Source: Rosa chinensis (lineage: Eukaryota > Streptophyta > Magnoliopsida > Rosales > Rosaceae). Taken from it: 64,000 nt of DNA. The DNA lies in the NCBI RefSeq assembly GCF_002994745.2, contig NC_037091.1, positions 12,276,501-12,340,500 of the forward strand. The letters are read 5' to 3'. Shown here piece by piece: positions 10,601 through 22,934 of this stretch (its first letter is position 1; every line of letters begins with the position of its first letter). The position numbers were made by a program, and so were the translations under genes. The notes beneath the pieces were generated by a model, which was not told the DNA's origin, made no database searches, and worked only from the letters and a program-made list of their open reading frames with translations.

Positions 10601-12847
10601 CCCCCGCCTTCTCCCTCCCAATTTTGAACGCATCAACCAGTTGATTATGAATTTCTTTTCTTACTTAATGTTTGTTACAAAGCTATTGGTACTTTTTGTA
10701 GCATGTTCCCCAGATCAACACATGAGACGTTTTCACAGAAGCTTTATCAAACTTTTAAAGACCATAAACGTTTTAGCAAGCCGAAATTGTCACCCACTGA
10801 CTTCACCATATGTCATTATGCTGGTGATGTAAGTTTTTAAATTCAAACATTTATATAACTATGCTGGTAGTCATAAAATATTTCTAGCAAGGAGAAATTA
10901 TGAACTTGCTAGATAATCATTTCATTGGTAAATTTTGTTTTCAGGTTACATATCAAACAGAGTTCTTCATAGATAAGAACAAAGATTATGTTGTTGCTGA
11001 GCATCAGGCACTCCTGAGTGCATCAGAGTGCTCTTTTGTTTCGGGCTTGTTCCCTCCTTTACCTGAAGAATCTGCCAAGTCATCAAAATTCTCATCAATA
11101 GGTTCTCAATTCAAGGTCCCTTTCTGTTCTAAGTTTCTCATTATGCATATTTGCAGTGAAAGTTTTTGTATTTATGCTGTTTTACTTTTTATTTATGTGG
11201 TCTTCGTCTACAGCAACAACTGCAATCTTTGCTCGAAACACTAAGTTCCATTGAGCCTCACTACATACGTTGTGTGAAGCCGAATAATCAACTTAAGCCA
11301 GCCATTTTTGAGAATAATAATGTTTTGCAGCAGCTTAGCTGTGGGGTAAGCTTATTGTTGCAGTCAATTCATTACTGTTGATCATACCAGTTAAGTTCGT
11401 TATATATAATCAACAGAATTTGATAAGTTATACCTATTATATTCCAGGGAGTTATGGAGGCAATTAGGATTAGCTGTGCTGGATTTCCCAGTAGAAAGAC
11501 ATTTGATGAATTTGCTACTCGTTTTGGCATCCTCGCACCTGACGTTCTAAAAGGAAGGTAGTTCCAAATATCATCTGGCATCAACCAAAACTCTCTCTCT
11601 CTCTCCTCCCCCCCCCCCCCCCCCTGTGTGTGGAAGATCATGGATGTGGCGCTACATATATTGCAACTGTGCAGTTAACAACTATCAATGAACTACATAC
11701 CCACTGTTTACCTCTCCCCTCTCCTTATCTATCATGTTCTGCAACGATTGATTACTGGCCACAAAAATAAATGTATTGTTGTTCTACAAGAGATGTTGAT
11801 CATTATGCAGAATCAACTATAAAAGTTTTGTTCCGTTGTAGTTTACAAATAGTTTTTGGGTTCTGTGGCTCTTGAGAAACAAGTGTGTTATTCAAAACTA
11901 TATATGGGTTGGGGGAGGAGATACGGGATAAAATATTATTTTGTTTATCACCTTAGGATTCGGTATCTTTTGAGTCTCATGATTTATTTGCTAAAGTGAT
12001 TAAAAGCAGCTGTTCTAACCAAGGCATAAGGTCCCCTATGTTGGAAGAATTTTATAATATCTAGAATAACTTTCATTTTTGTACTGTACTCTGTTTAAGG
12101 GGGACAACTTGTCCACAGAGATTGTATTGTTGCTTGATCGAAATAAAAATATTCTTATAATGAGAGAGAATAACTATACATGTATCAGAAAGACCATTAG
12201 GTTTCTTCTTTTTCGTGTGTTGTTCTCTCTCTCTATTTTTATTTATTTATTTTTGGTGTTTGTTGTGCGTGTGTGAAAAAGTAGTCCTATTAACCATCTT
12301 ACTTCTTTATTTTCAGTTTAGATGAGGTTACTGCATGCAAGAAGATTTTACAGAAGGTCAACCTCCAGGGATATCAGGTACTTAGACTAGTTCTGCTTTT
12401 ACAAGTTTATAGAATTTATTTTCTTTTATTAAACGATTATGTATAATTGAAAATACTTATGTTCTCTGCATGTATTTAGTATTTACTGAAATGAAGGCAG
12501 TTTCTTTATATCAAGATCTTAGCTTTTTATTGCATTGTAGTGTTACTGCTATTTGAAAAATGCACCAGTTTGCAGAAACCAAGCTGCTTTTTACTGCTGA
12601 TCTTCATATGATCCAAACCTACACTCTTTTGTAAGATTTAAGGGAAAAATCTTTATGTTTCTCTTGTAGATTGGCAAAACAAAAGTGTTTCTCAGAGCTG
12701 GTCAGATGGCAGAGCTAGATGCTTATCGTGCTGAGGTCTTAGGAAGATCGGCACGTGTCATCCAAAATAAAATTCGCTCATATGTATGTCGAAAAATATA
12801 TATCCGGTTGCAGTCGTCTGCCATTGATATCCAAGCTGTGTGTAGAG
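4679..12847 (+). other. Myosin XI: N-terminal domain and motor head (exons 1-20)
   Basis: Exons: 4679-4681, 6027-6155, 6703-6846, 7117-7262, 7356-7512, 7672-7730, 7952-8111, 8482-8631, 8701-8837, 8928-9074, 9190-9291, 9687-9744, 9836-9937, 10524-10561, 10702-10828, 10945-11115, 11214-11345, 11448-11557, 12317-12377, 12670-12847. The SH3-like start reads [19 protein letters not shown]. The ATP-binding P-loop GESGAGKT is at residues 156-163. Switch I, NNNSSRFGKF, spans the exon 6/7 junction. Switch II, LDIYGFE, is in exon 11. The actin-binding region [10 protein letters not shown] is in exon 17. The converter [16 protein letters not shown] begins exon 20. All key motor residues are present. Confidence 0.9.
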
Positions 12848-15800
12848 GTACCAAGTATTTCACTTGAACTTCTTGGTGATAAGTTGCATTCTAGCCCAAC
12901 AACTAGTAACAAACATTTTTGTTTTTGGAGCTGATTGCAGGACAAATTGGACGGCATCGATATGAAAACTTGAGAAGGGAAGTTGCTTCTGTGAAAATCC
13001 AGAAGTACAGTCGCCGGTATATTTCAAAAAACGCTTATAAAAGTGCGTGGTCTTCAGCTGTTTCTATTCAAACTGCTATGCGTGGGATGACTGCTCGTAA
13101 TGAGCTTAAGTTCAGGAGGCGAACAATGGCTGCAATTGTTATCCAGGTGAAGCTTACATTTCTGTTTATTATAGCAACACTGATATCTGATATTTTTGGG
13201 GTTTCAATTCTCTCCATTTCCCAACTCCCCTATAATTTATTCTCTTTTCATGCAAAATATAAGTACGCATGTTAAGAAGAAGATTTTCAAGATGATCAAA
13301 GATGATTGAGTAGTGATACTACCCAACATGCGAGATACACAAGAGAAAGCCTGGTCGAGAGAGAGAATATTATTTTGTTTGAGAAGAAACTTGCATCAAA
13401 AAACCCAAAACATAAAAGAACAAGCAGCAGTCCAGTCCAATAAGAAGAAATAGAACAATAAAAACAGAAAAAATGACCAACAGGCATACACAGAACTACA
13501 AAACCAAGGGTTACAGCCTTCTAATCTAACAAAGTAGATGAAATACCAATGCCTTTAAAAGCAACTGAAACAGATACCCCTAAAGAAGAGCAGTACATAA
13601 CTCTCCCACAATTCCTCAACCTCCATCTCTCTATGATCTTTAAAGATTGGTTTGTTCCTTTCCATGCTAATGATTCATAATTTCATATGATATATCCCTA
13701 CATCTCCTAGAACAATGGCCCTTTTCCCTTCACAAAAACCCCTTAGCCTTGCACTCAACTGAGTACAACACCCTCTGGGCTTTCCAAATCATGTTGCATC
13801 TCTGAATAAATTTTTCCATATTGTAAGCTTCTGAATATGAATTAACACACGATTATACTCTTTCTGTCTCTTGACACATAATGCAGAGGTTTTAGCATTA
13901 TAAATCTGGTTTCTTTTCTCGAAGCACATGACATGTATTGGATTTTTGCATGAACTATGATTCAAGCTTCAACTTTGACCTTTGGACAAACTTTTGCTTT
14001 CCAAAACATTTCCGCTGCATCTGAATGTTTTCATTAGGTTTTTCACTTTCGTACTAATCCTTTTCAGAATCTTGAATAATGCTGAGAAAAAAGAATAAAG
14101 GAGAAAAGAATTGTACAAACCCTGATTCAAACATTGAAGAGTAGCCATTCAATAGATACTGTAGAATTAATTGTTTTATTGTTACAATTTTTTTATGTTG
14201 TTTATGCCACTGATTCTATGTTTAATGTCTATTACAGAGTCAAGGCCGACAATACTTGGGCAGTGTTCGATATTTGAGGATGAAAAAAGTAGCAATCGCC
14301 ACACAATGTGCTATAAGACAAGAAGCTGCTCACAAGAAGTTGCTGAAGCTTAGAATGGTGTTAATCTCCTTTCTTTTTGTTTTCTGTCTAATTTCTCTTC
14401 TTAATCCAGATGTAAGCTTCCTACATCTGTTGTCCCTTGTTGGCATGCTTGTCAGTTCGTTTCCAGTCTGGCAACTATTCATTCACATAGATGCTCCATC
14501 ATATAGGAAATTTTCTGTAGTTGTGTATGTTTCTAATTTTCTATTGCTAGGATCTAAAGTAGTTGCTATATGATTTGCAACCTAGAGAAACTCAAGATCA
14601 GTCCCTCTAAATTCTAAATCCCTATTTGGAATTGTAAAGGAAACTGTTTCAGTAGATCAAGATTTAAGTCCACTATTTTGGTGTTTTTGGAAAAACAAAG
14701 TAGTATATAATTCAATTGAAAAGGACAAAAAAAAAATTCTGATTTCTTTTCTTGTGACAGCCGAGTCTTCTGCTTCATCTCTCTCTCTCTCTCTCTCTCT
14801 CTCTTTCACAGTGTAAATTGCTGGATTGAATTGACATTTTCATTAACTTTTGTTCCAACCTGTTTTTTTTTCCCCACTCTATGGTAACATGGTTCCAAGG
14901 AAGTGCATATGCAGACTGATCATCATATTAGTTGTTTAAATTCAAGTTTTCCTTTTTACAGGATGCAAAGGAAACTGGTGCTCTCCAAGAAGCCAAAAAT
15001 AAGTTGGAAAAGGAAGTTGAAGAGCTAACGTCACTTCTGCAGAAGGAAAAACAAATGAGAGTAATGATCTTCATCTTCTCCCTTTTCATTATAAAGGAAT
15101 CAAATCTTGAGCTAAGGCTCATGGTTTACCACATTCCACATTCCATCCAAATCACTTGAGCCATGACTCATGGGTTAATGATCCTTATATTTTATCTAAT
15201 TTATTAATGCTTAGATCATATGTTGCCCCCTCTGCAATCATGTGATCAGTATCTGCAGGTAATAGATAAATTAATATATAAGCATCAGCCACCTGCAGAA
15301 ATAACTTATGACATTTTTATATATTGGTGACTGCTTTAATATTTCCTTTTGAGAAAGAATCTCTTGCTTCCTTTGTATTTCTTTACCAAAGAATTAATAT
15401 CAAGTTTAAGGAAAATGTAGTTAACTCTTAGAGAAGACCCAATTTCATTCAAGTTTCATTTCATGACCCCATAAATTATTCTATTGGTGAGTATAAGCCA
15501 TCTAGGATTCCTTGGGCTATTATTTGAAGCATACAAGTAAGCCATTGTAACGAATGAATGAAATCAGGTGTTCTTGAAGGGCTTGGTTTCTTGACATTTC
15601 ATTACCTTCTCTTATCCTCTCTGTTCGCTCTTTAATTTCTCACAAACTTACAGTACCTCTATATCTTTTTTTTCTATAAACCACTTCATTCATTAGGATT
15701 TCTTCCGTCAAAACCCACCATAATTTTTCTTTTTCATTTGTATTGAATCTTGTATTTTACAGAGTGTTTTAACATTTCGCTTTGGGCCGCATTATTCTTT

Positions 15801-18800
15801 CTATGTTGGTTTTGATCCTTATTGATTAAGCTTCAAATTGTTTGGCAAGAAACACAAGCAGTATCAGAATTTCTACTTTATTTTACACCTTTCATTTTAA
15901 TGTCAGTAGTGTAATCGTGTATGTATTAATGCAGGCAGACATGGAGGAAGCCAAAACAAAGGAAAATGCAAAATTGCAGTCTGCTTTGGAAGAGATGAAA
16001 CTCCAATTGCAGGGTTCATCCAAAGGTGGTGAACAAGTTCCCGTTGTGCAGGAGGTTTCGGTAGTTGATCATGAAATGATCAATAAGCTTACGGCTGAGA
16101 ATGAGCAGCTCAAGGTAAAGGTGCTGAAACTCTTGCAAGCATATGTTTCTCCTGAATAATTACACAGAAAAATTGACTGTTCAACATTGCAGTTGTATAT
16201 GCTGTTAGTTTTACCTTTGTATTTTAGAATTTTGAGCTGGCTAAGATCTCTTGCAGGCTTTGTTAAATTCGAAAGAGGTGCAACACCAATCTCAAGAAAC
16301 TAAACCACTAGTTATTAAGGAAGGTGAGGCTGCAACAACAAGAGCCGAACAAGCTCCAGTCCTACAGGAGGTTCCAGTTGTTGGTGATGAGATGGTCAAC
16401 AAGCTTACTTCTGAGAACGAGAAGCTCAAGGTAAATGTCCATAATTTGTATGCACAATTTGCTCCTGATCGAATACTTTTAGATATAATATTAAGGGTTA
16501 TTATCACAATAGTACCTGAACTTATCCTCTATTTTATCGATGGTACCTGAACTTCAATTTTGATCACAACCAGTACCCGAACTTTTCGACTTCATTTTAA
16601 ATGGTACCTAAGGCCACCTTCGGTCACTATTCCGGCCAAAAAAGCCAAATCTAAAAAAATAATAAAATTTCAAGTTCAAGGCAAGTCTATTACCAAAAAA
16701 TCATCACTATATATGATCGCAACCCTTGAAATCATAAAAAATCATCACTATGATCACCTCACATGCCGTTTTTAGTCAGAATATTGACCGGAGGTGGCTC
16801 TAGGTACCATCTAAAATGAAATCGAAAAGTTCGGGTACTGGTTGTGATCAAAATTGAAGTTCAGGTACCATCGATAAGATTGATGTATAGTTCAGGTACC
16901 ATTTGTGATAATAACCCTAATATTAACATTTCATGGTTGCATTGTTAGTTTTCCTTCGTATTTATCGAGCTGGCTTTGATCCCTTGCAGGCTTTGGTAAA
17001 TTCACTGGAGAAGAAGATTGATGAAACAGAGAAAAAATTTGAAGAAACAAGCAGGCTTAGTGAAGAGCGGTTGAAGCAGGCTGTGGTGGCAGAGTCGAAG
17101 ATAGTTGAATTGAAGACTACCATGCAGAGGTTCTTTCTTCACTAGTTCACTTCTGTCATATTAGACTAGGAGGCATAATTGATATCTATTCAGTCAATTA
17201 CTATGAATTTAGATAGCATGATCTTCATGCTTGATTTGGTTTAGTTGTCCTGTAATAAATACCGTCTTTGTTGATCTTCAGGCTCCAAGAGAAACTCTCT
17301 GACATTGAAACCGAGGGCCAAGTTTTACGGCAGCATTCATTGCGGATGTCACCTTCTCAGAAGATGTCAGAACATTTAACAGCTGCAACAGCTCAGGTAG
17401 ACGTGGCATAGAATGTTTTTCTCATTGGTCTTTCTAAGAACATTCTTTTGATATTTTCTTTCTCTCCCCTTATAATTGCAGGCTGATGGTCATCATGTAA
17501 GTGAATATTACAAAGCAAGAGTAGTTTACCACATATTTTATTTGCTGTTCTATATACGATCCTAAGTAGGTTTTACATTATATAGGAACCACTTAGAGCT
17601 ACACCATCAAAAAAATTTGGCTCAGAGTCTTTCAGGAGATCCGAAATTGAAAGGCAACATGTATGTATTTCTTTACAAAAAAATCATGCTTTCCAGTTCA
17701 TTATGTTCTTTTTTTCTCACTTTTTTCATTGAACTTTAGTTGCCTACTATTTTCGTATATGCTGCAGGAGAGTGTTGATGCTCTGATGAAATGCGTAACA
17801 AGTGATCTGGGGTTCAGTGAAGGAAAGCCAGTTGCAGCAATTACTATATACAGATGCCTTCTCCACTGGAAGTCATTTGAAGCGGAAAAAACTAGTGTAT
17901 TTGACCGGCTTATTCAGATAATTGGTTCAGCAATAGAGGTAAATTAGTTTTCATTATTAATTTATGCTTACCAATGTTTTAGCACTGAACCAGTAGTTAT
18001 GATTTTCATATATAATCTTAAGATTCGTACTAAGAACATGTATATATGTTCTTGTATCTCATATGCTTTTTTCATATTTTGTATAAAAGTGATATGAGCA
18101 TGTCAATAAAAGGTTATATGTTAGGTTAATTGGTCACTATCTTGTCCACCCCTGTATGTAATTTGTGTATAAATAAAAGGTTTGAAGTATTGCAAGGCCC
18201 AGCAGCAATTTAGATTAAATTTCCCTGCAATGCATTTTGGAACTTGAGTTTGATAGTGTATGTGTTTTTTGCAGGACCAGGATAACAGAAATCATATGGC
18301 TTATTGGTTATCCAATACATCCATACTGTTGTTCCTGCTCCAACGGAGTTTAAGAACTACGCGAAAGCCTCCTACTCCAACAACTTTTTTTGGAAGGATG
18401 GCCTCAGTAATAACATATTTCATTTATTTGACCTTTTCATTTTGTCCTTTTGATAGTTCATCTGATCTCTATCTTCTTTGTTGTGCATGATGTGATATGA
18501 TGTTCATGTTTCATAGGGCTTTCGGTCTTCTTCCGCCAATCTTTCTGTTGGTGATTCTGATCTTGTGCGCCTGGTTGAGGCTAAGTATCCAGCTTTGCTT
18601 TTCAAGCAGCAACTGACAGCATATGTAGAAAAGATTTATGGAATCATCCGAGACAATTTGAAGAAGGAATTATCACTTCAGCTTTCTTCTTGTGTCAAGG
18701 TACAACCAATTTTGAATTTCCACTACTGGATCTTCGCAAGACTTACATAAGTTAGGCATCTGATTATTATCTTTGAGTTAACTTTTGCTAAGCTTGGTTT

Positions 18801-21383
18801 AGATCTTCTATAAATAATAGGCCATTTTTAGATCCTAGATGAATTGTTTTTTTTTTTTTTTTTCTATCATCCTTTCTTGATGTGGATTTTGTCTTGCACA
18901 TTATAATGTATTGACACTCCTTCTATATAGGTTTGATTAAATTTATGATTTGATTCCTCACATAAGTTTTTGAGGGTGCAAGTTACGCTTTCTTGGTTGA
19001 TAACAAGTTTCCTGAGAATGATTTTATTTATTTATTTATTTGTTTATTTTTTAAAGTTGTGTGCTAGCGTGTGTTTTAAGTTATTTTGTATTTTGGATGC
19101 TGGTTTATGTGAACCAATTCAGTTAATTCTCCAATGAGACATTTCATTAGCACTGATCACATGCTTTATTATTTAGGCACCCAAAACATCAAAAGACTGT
19201 GTTGTGAAACCACCAGAAGGGTCCGACAATAGTAGTTCTCCGGCTAATCCTTGGAATGCCATTGTTGCGTGTCTTGATGGGTTCCTCTCTACAATGAAAG
19301 AAAATTGTGTACGGGATTTTACTCTGTACAATTGTAAATTATCCTTTTTGATATGTTCTGATCTAATTGTCAATCCTGTTTCAGGTGCCTCAAATTCTTG
19401 TGCAGAAGATACTTGCTCAAAATTTCGCATATATCAATGTACAGATTTTTAATAGGTAAGTTGCTGTTCTGTCTTTATCAAAAAAATATTGTACAGAGTA
19501 ATGTACAACAGGGTTAACTCGATCATGGCTGCATTGTTGTTCAATTGTGCTATAGCCTCCTCCTTCAGCGAGAGTTCTGCACATTCAGCAATGGGCATTA
19601 TGTGAAGAATGGATTAGCTGAATTGGAACTATGGTGTAACCTAGCAAAGGAAGAGGTGCTCTTCTATTCTCATCACCAGAAAAGGGCTAGTTTTCAGTTT
19701 TTGACTTCCTAGCTGCCTGGCGTTGAATATAGCACTTGTTGTTTCTTGTGGTTTGTTTTGATCAATTTTCTTTGATGTTTCATCTCACTGCAGTATGCTG
19801 GCTCATCATGGGATGAACTCAAATATGTTAGGCAGGCTGTAGGATTCCTGGTATGTATCTTCAGCTGCGTTAAAGAAAAACAAGAAGTATTTATTTGGAT
19901 GGTTCTTGTTGCTAGATATTGTAGTTAAACGTACAAGTCATTTTGAATGTTGCTGCTACTCATTTATTTTGTTATTCATTTTTGCAGTCATAGGCTAAAA
20001 TATTTTTAATAGGTATATATACTGGAAATATTAAAAACCCTTTATTATCTTATAATACTGAATAATATCATAAATTAGAAAATAGAAAACTTCTTGTATA
20101 AAAAATTAATAAAAAATCTGAACACTAGAATGAAAAGGATTTTTGAATTTATCTTGTTCATCATATGGAATTATATATGCAGTAGATTGGGGAGTAAATA
20201 CGACATTATATTGAATTTTACAAGTGACTGTTAACAGCATTCTACAGAGACACAATTGATGGAGCAATGTTGTTAGCTCTAGATAATTAGACATATAAAT
20301 TGGAACTGGTACATTTCCCTTGCTTTGCCAGTTTAGACTTGTATCCCTTCAATGTGTTATTAACTTATTTGTAGAAATGCGGATCAGTTGATCTGCTCCA
20401 TATCATCGAATGTTGTTGTCTCACTAGGGACAGTAAGTTAAGAGAAAATCCTGACAACTGATCAATCACTCAACTTTTTCTTATATTGCGTAAATGATCT
20501 TGACCTTGCATGTCTACCTGTATGCCAGTTTGAATGCTCAAATGTATTCAATTTGATTTTGTCTTAGTATGCATCAATATTCCTGAAACCTTTTTGCATA
20601 CAACTCCTGGAGGCTCATCATGGAAGTACTCTCTGATTTCATTTTTCATCTGAAAAATGATAATTAACTTACTTTAGTTCGCATGATTTTGAATTTGGAA
20701 ACTCGTCTATTATTCACTTTAATTTAATTGCTAGCTAGTACTTTTATCTGAATACTAGTTTCATCTCTGCAGGTTCTACATGAAAAGTTTAGAATCTCCT
20801 ATGATGAACTTACAAATGACTTGTGCCCTGTAAGCCTTTCTGTCTGTGAAACTCGCTGTTGAAATGAATTTTTAGTCTGGATAAAGTGTAAACACCAGAT
20901 TTTTTGAGATTGAGATTAGCATGTTCTTGCTCAATTTTTAATGAATTTTTTTGTTTGGCACATAATAAATAGACTTGATTTTTATTATCTTGCACTCTGT
21001 CCTTTATTAATGCTTCTGTCTTCAGGTCTTGAATGTTCAGCAGCTTCATAGAATATGCACACTGTTTTGGGATGATGTTGACAATGAACCAAGTGTATCC
21101 CCTGATGTGAGTTGAGAAAGGTGAACTTGTTTTCAAGCTTCTTAATTCGTAACTGTGACATATTTAATGTACTTTTCTTCTGCAGGTCATTTCCAGCATG
21201 AGTTTTCTAATGACAGATGATTCCAGCAACGACGATAGCAACAATTATTCGTTGGATGACACTTCCAGCATTCCTTATTCAGCTGATGATCTTTCTAGTG
21301 CCATGCAAGATCAGACATTTCCAGATATAAAACCTCCTGCAGAGCTTTTGGCTAAGCCAGCCTTCCAATTTTTACAAGAGTAA
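4679..21383 (+). CDS. Class XI (plant) myosin heavy chain, complete gene, 39 exons
   Basis: Class XI myosins are processive actin motors that drive organelle and vesicle movement and cytoplasmic streaming. Joining the exons in the four domain entries gives one frame of 1538 codons plus stop, the usual length for the family. The order is N-terminal SH3-like domain, motor head, neck of six IQ motifs, short coiled coil and DIL-type globular tail. The start ATG (4679-4681) is followed directly by intron 1, an arrangement found in other plant myosin XI genes. The alternative is an in-frame ATG at 6021, six bases before exon 2. Nearly all introns are GT-AG with matching phases. Intron 9 uses a weak GTTTGT donor, chosen because it restores the conserved ELL(E)CNEK junction. 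Exon 28 is a 15-nt microexon. Nothing is broken, so the gene is probably functional. I cannot assign a specific paralogue (such as XI-B or XI-K). Confidence 0.93.
11581..11630 (+). repeat. (CT)n / poly-C / (GT)n tract in myosin intron 18
   Basis: A CT repeat runs into a C homopolymer of about 18 and then a short GT repeat. It is a simple-sequence tract just downstream of exon 18, and prone to sequencing and length error. Confidence 0.8.
12670..14357 (+). other. Myosin XI: neck with six IQ motifs (exons 20-22)
   Basis: The end of exon 20 (12670-12847) plus exons 12941-13146 and 14238-14357. Six IQ-type repeats occur at about 21-25 residue spacing, beginning [45 protein letters not shown] and AIATQCAIR. 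They bind calmodulin-type light chains and act as the lever arm. The 1.1 kb intron 21 contains an antisense LINE remnant. Confidence 0.88.
13300..13830 (-). mobile_element. Antisense LINE 3'-end remnant in myosin intron 21
   Basis: Read on the minus strand, this part of the intron encodes pieces of the C-terminal tail of a plant LINE ORF2. They include [38 protein letters not shown] and [20 protein letters not shown], broken by stops. It lies opposite to myosin transcription. I see no clear poly(A) or target duplication, so the boundaries are approximate. Confidence 0.5.
14777..14805 (+). repeat. (CT)n microsatellite in myosin intron 22
   Basis: An uninterrupted CT dinucleotide run of about 14 repeats. 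Confidence 0.9.
15935..16430 (+). repeat. Tandem duplication of a coiled-coil exon within the myosin gene
   Basis: Exon 24 (15935-16114) and exon 25 (16257-16430) end with closely matching segments: [20 protein letters not shown] against [20 protein letters not shown]. The similarity extends into the introns. A GAGCTGGCT...CTTGCAGGCTTTGTTAAATTC-type junction precedes exon 25 (about 16234-16266) and recurs before exon 26 (about 16967-16999). This suggests a unit of roughly 320 bp (exon plus intron) was duplicated. Confidence 0.75.
16486..16926. mobile_element. Mutator-like inverted-repeat element with 9-bp TSD in myosin intron 25
   Basis: Element 16495-16917 (423 bp) is flanked by the direct repeat TAATATTAA (16486-16494 and 16918-16926). 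Its ends GGGTTATTATCAC and GTGATAATAACCC are inverted copies. The long arms carry the motif GGTACCTGAACTT (or GTACCCGAACTT) several times, in opposite orientations in the two arms. A 9-bp duplication with long terminal inverted repeats is the Mutator (MULE) signature. There is no coding capacity, so this is a non-autonomous element able to fold as one hairpin. Confidence 0.85.
17768..21383 (+). other. Myosin XI: globular cargo-binding (DIL) tail (exons 30-39)
   Basis: Exons: 17768-17938, 18275-18406, 18517-18699, 19177-19308, 19385-19455, 19556-19655, 19794-19850, 20773-20829, 21026-21106, 21186-21383. Family landmarks are [85 protein letters not shown] and the acidic [19 protein letters not shown] near the C-terminus. 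After QAVGFL the tail has [19 protein letters not shown], where the MYA1/XI-K type has an HQKPKK stretch. The stop is TAA at 21381-21383. Confidence 0.9.
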
Positions 21384-22670
21384 GGCTGTTGTTTCTCTAC
21401 AGTTCTCTTTTTCTCACCGTGCATGGTGCACATTTTGACAATGAGTCAACCGAAACTTCAACTCTTTCAACTCCCTTGACATTTCTGTGCTGTACATCCG
21501 CTCCAAATTTCCCCCCTCTGCACGTGTCGTTCTTGTAACTTTCATTGTCACCAGTGCAACCTTGTTCTTTGCAATTAGAAATGTATAAAAACGCTAGGCT
21601 GGTTCAGATAGGTAGAGGGGCGCCAGGGATATATAGTTTCACAGTTCAAGGTTACATAATTTTGTTTTATCTCTTCTTGTAACCGGTCACTTGGGGCCTG
21701 AATTCTTTATAGGGATGGTAGGAGGGAAGAATATTGTGCAGTAATGTATGGGAGGAGCTGATCTTAAGACTACTGCTCCAGGCCCAGAACATCTGTACAA
21801 AGTAGTTGAATATACTACAAGTCAAGGTATATAATATATAGTGCATTTGCTTATATGATTTCAGCAATTGCAGAGGCACAGTTTCTTTTTTTGGTTCTTT
21901 TGGATTTTTTGATGGCTCTACAACATTGCTCACTTTGCAAATCCTGCAATGAACCGCTTGACGCGTACAACGCTCTTCACTATTCTCTTAATACCACCAC
22001 CCGTCCCTATCTGTGTAGTTAGGCTAAGAAAGCTCTCTTGTTATGTTCTTTTCTTTTCTGGTGAATACTATACTCTTCTGAACCTTTGAAGTCATATTCA
22101 AGTTGCTCAATAGATTATCAGGGACAAAAGGAGATGATGTGCATTTAATTACCATTACTTTTATTTTCTTTATATTGTTTAGATTAATGGAGATGGCTTT
22201 GGTAAGATGATTTGGAAACGTATAGTATGTAACTGTACGTGTATAGTATGTAAAATACTCGGTGTTAAAATTAAGTTGGGTTACTCACTGTGCTGGTAAC
22301 TAGAGACCAATTCAATGAGTTTCTTGTATAACGCTTTAGTCAACAACTCTGTCAGTTGGCATCCTACTTGTTTATGGGTAAAACTAGAAACTTTGAAGCA
22401 AAACGGTGGAGACAGTGTCATATTTTAATACATGAAATCTAAGTTCAATTAATACTCTAGTATGGGTTCATCTTGATTAATTTTGATGCAATTTTTATCT
22501 TATTAAGCAAAATAAATGTGATTTCTAGTTAAAAATAAATGAGATTATGATGGTGAGCTGTGACAATAGTGTACTAATTATTTGTAAAATCAACACTGTT
22601 GAGATAGTTGAGATATTGAGTTCAAATATCACTCTAGCATACGGAGATAGATGAAGCCGGAACTCAAACA
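21384..22670 (+). other. Myosin 3' UTR and downstream spacer
   Basis: Follows the TAA stop and includes the likely 3' UTR over the first several hundred bases. No gene is seen. The poly(A) site cannot be fixed from the sequence. Confidence 0.4.
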
Positions 22671-22673
22671 ATA

Positions 22674-22928
22674 AGAGCATCTCCAATAGTAGAAATTATT
22701 TTGTAGTTAAATGTAGCTATTGATTTAACAATATTGCTTTAGCAGTAGTAGCTATTTATAAATAATATACTATATTTTATCCAATCATAAACTGACATGT
22801 GGACAAAAGAGGAGAGATGAATATAACTTTTGCTTTAACTATGCATGATTCTCTAGCTAAATATAGCTAGCCAATTTAGCTAAAGCTAAATTTAACTTAG
22901 CAATAGCTAGTCTGTTGGAGTTGAATTT
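22674..22928. mobile_element. Small MITE with AGCATCTCCAA-type ends
   Basis: About 255 bp. The left end reads AGAGCATCTCCAATAG and the right end CTGTTGGAGTTGAATTTT, inverted and imperfect. The interior is AT-rich with TAGCTA repeats. This GAGCATCTCCAA terminal motif is widespread in plant MITEs. The target duplication is unclear. Confidence 0.6.
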
Positions 22929-22934
22929 TGCTTT

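Larger units (their letters stand above)
14962..17660 (+). other. Myosin XI: coiled-coil region (exons 23-29)
   Basis: Exons: 14962-15060, 15935-16114, 16257-16430, 16990-17129, 17282-17396, 17482-17496 (15-nt microexon, ADGHH), 17586-17660. The heptad-rich dimerisation segment starts [20 protein letters not shown]. Exons 24 and 25 encode near-repeats (see the repeat entry). After the coiled coil comes a Ser-rich linker ending [13 protein letters not shown]. Confidence 0.88.
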
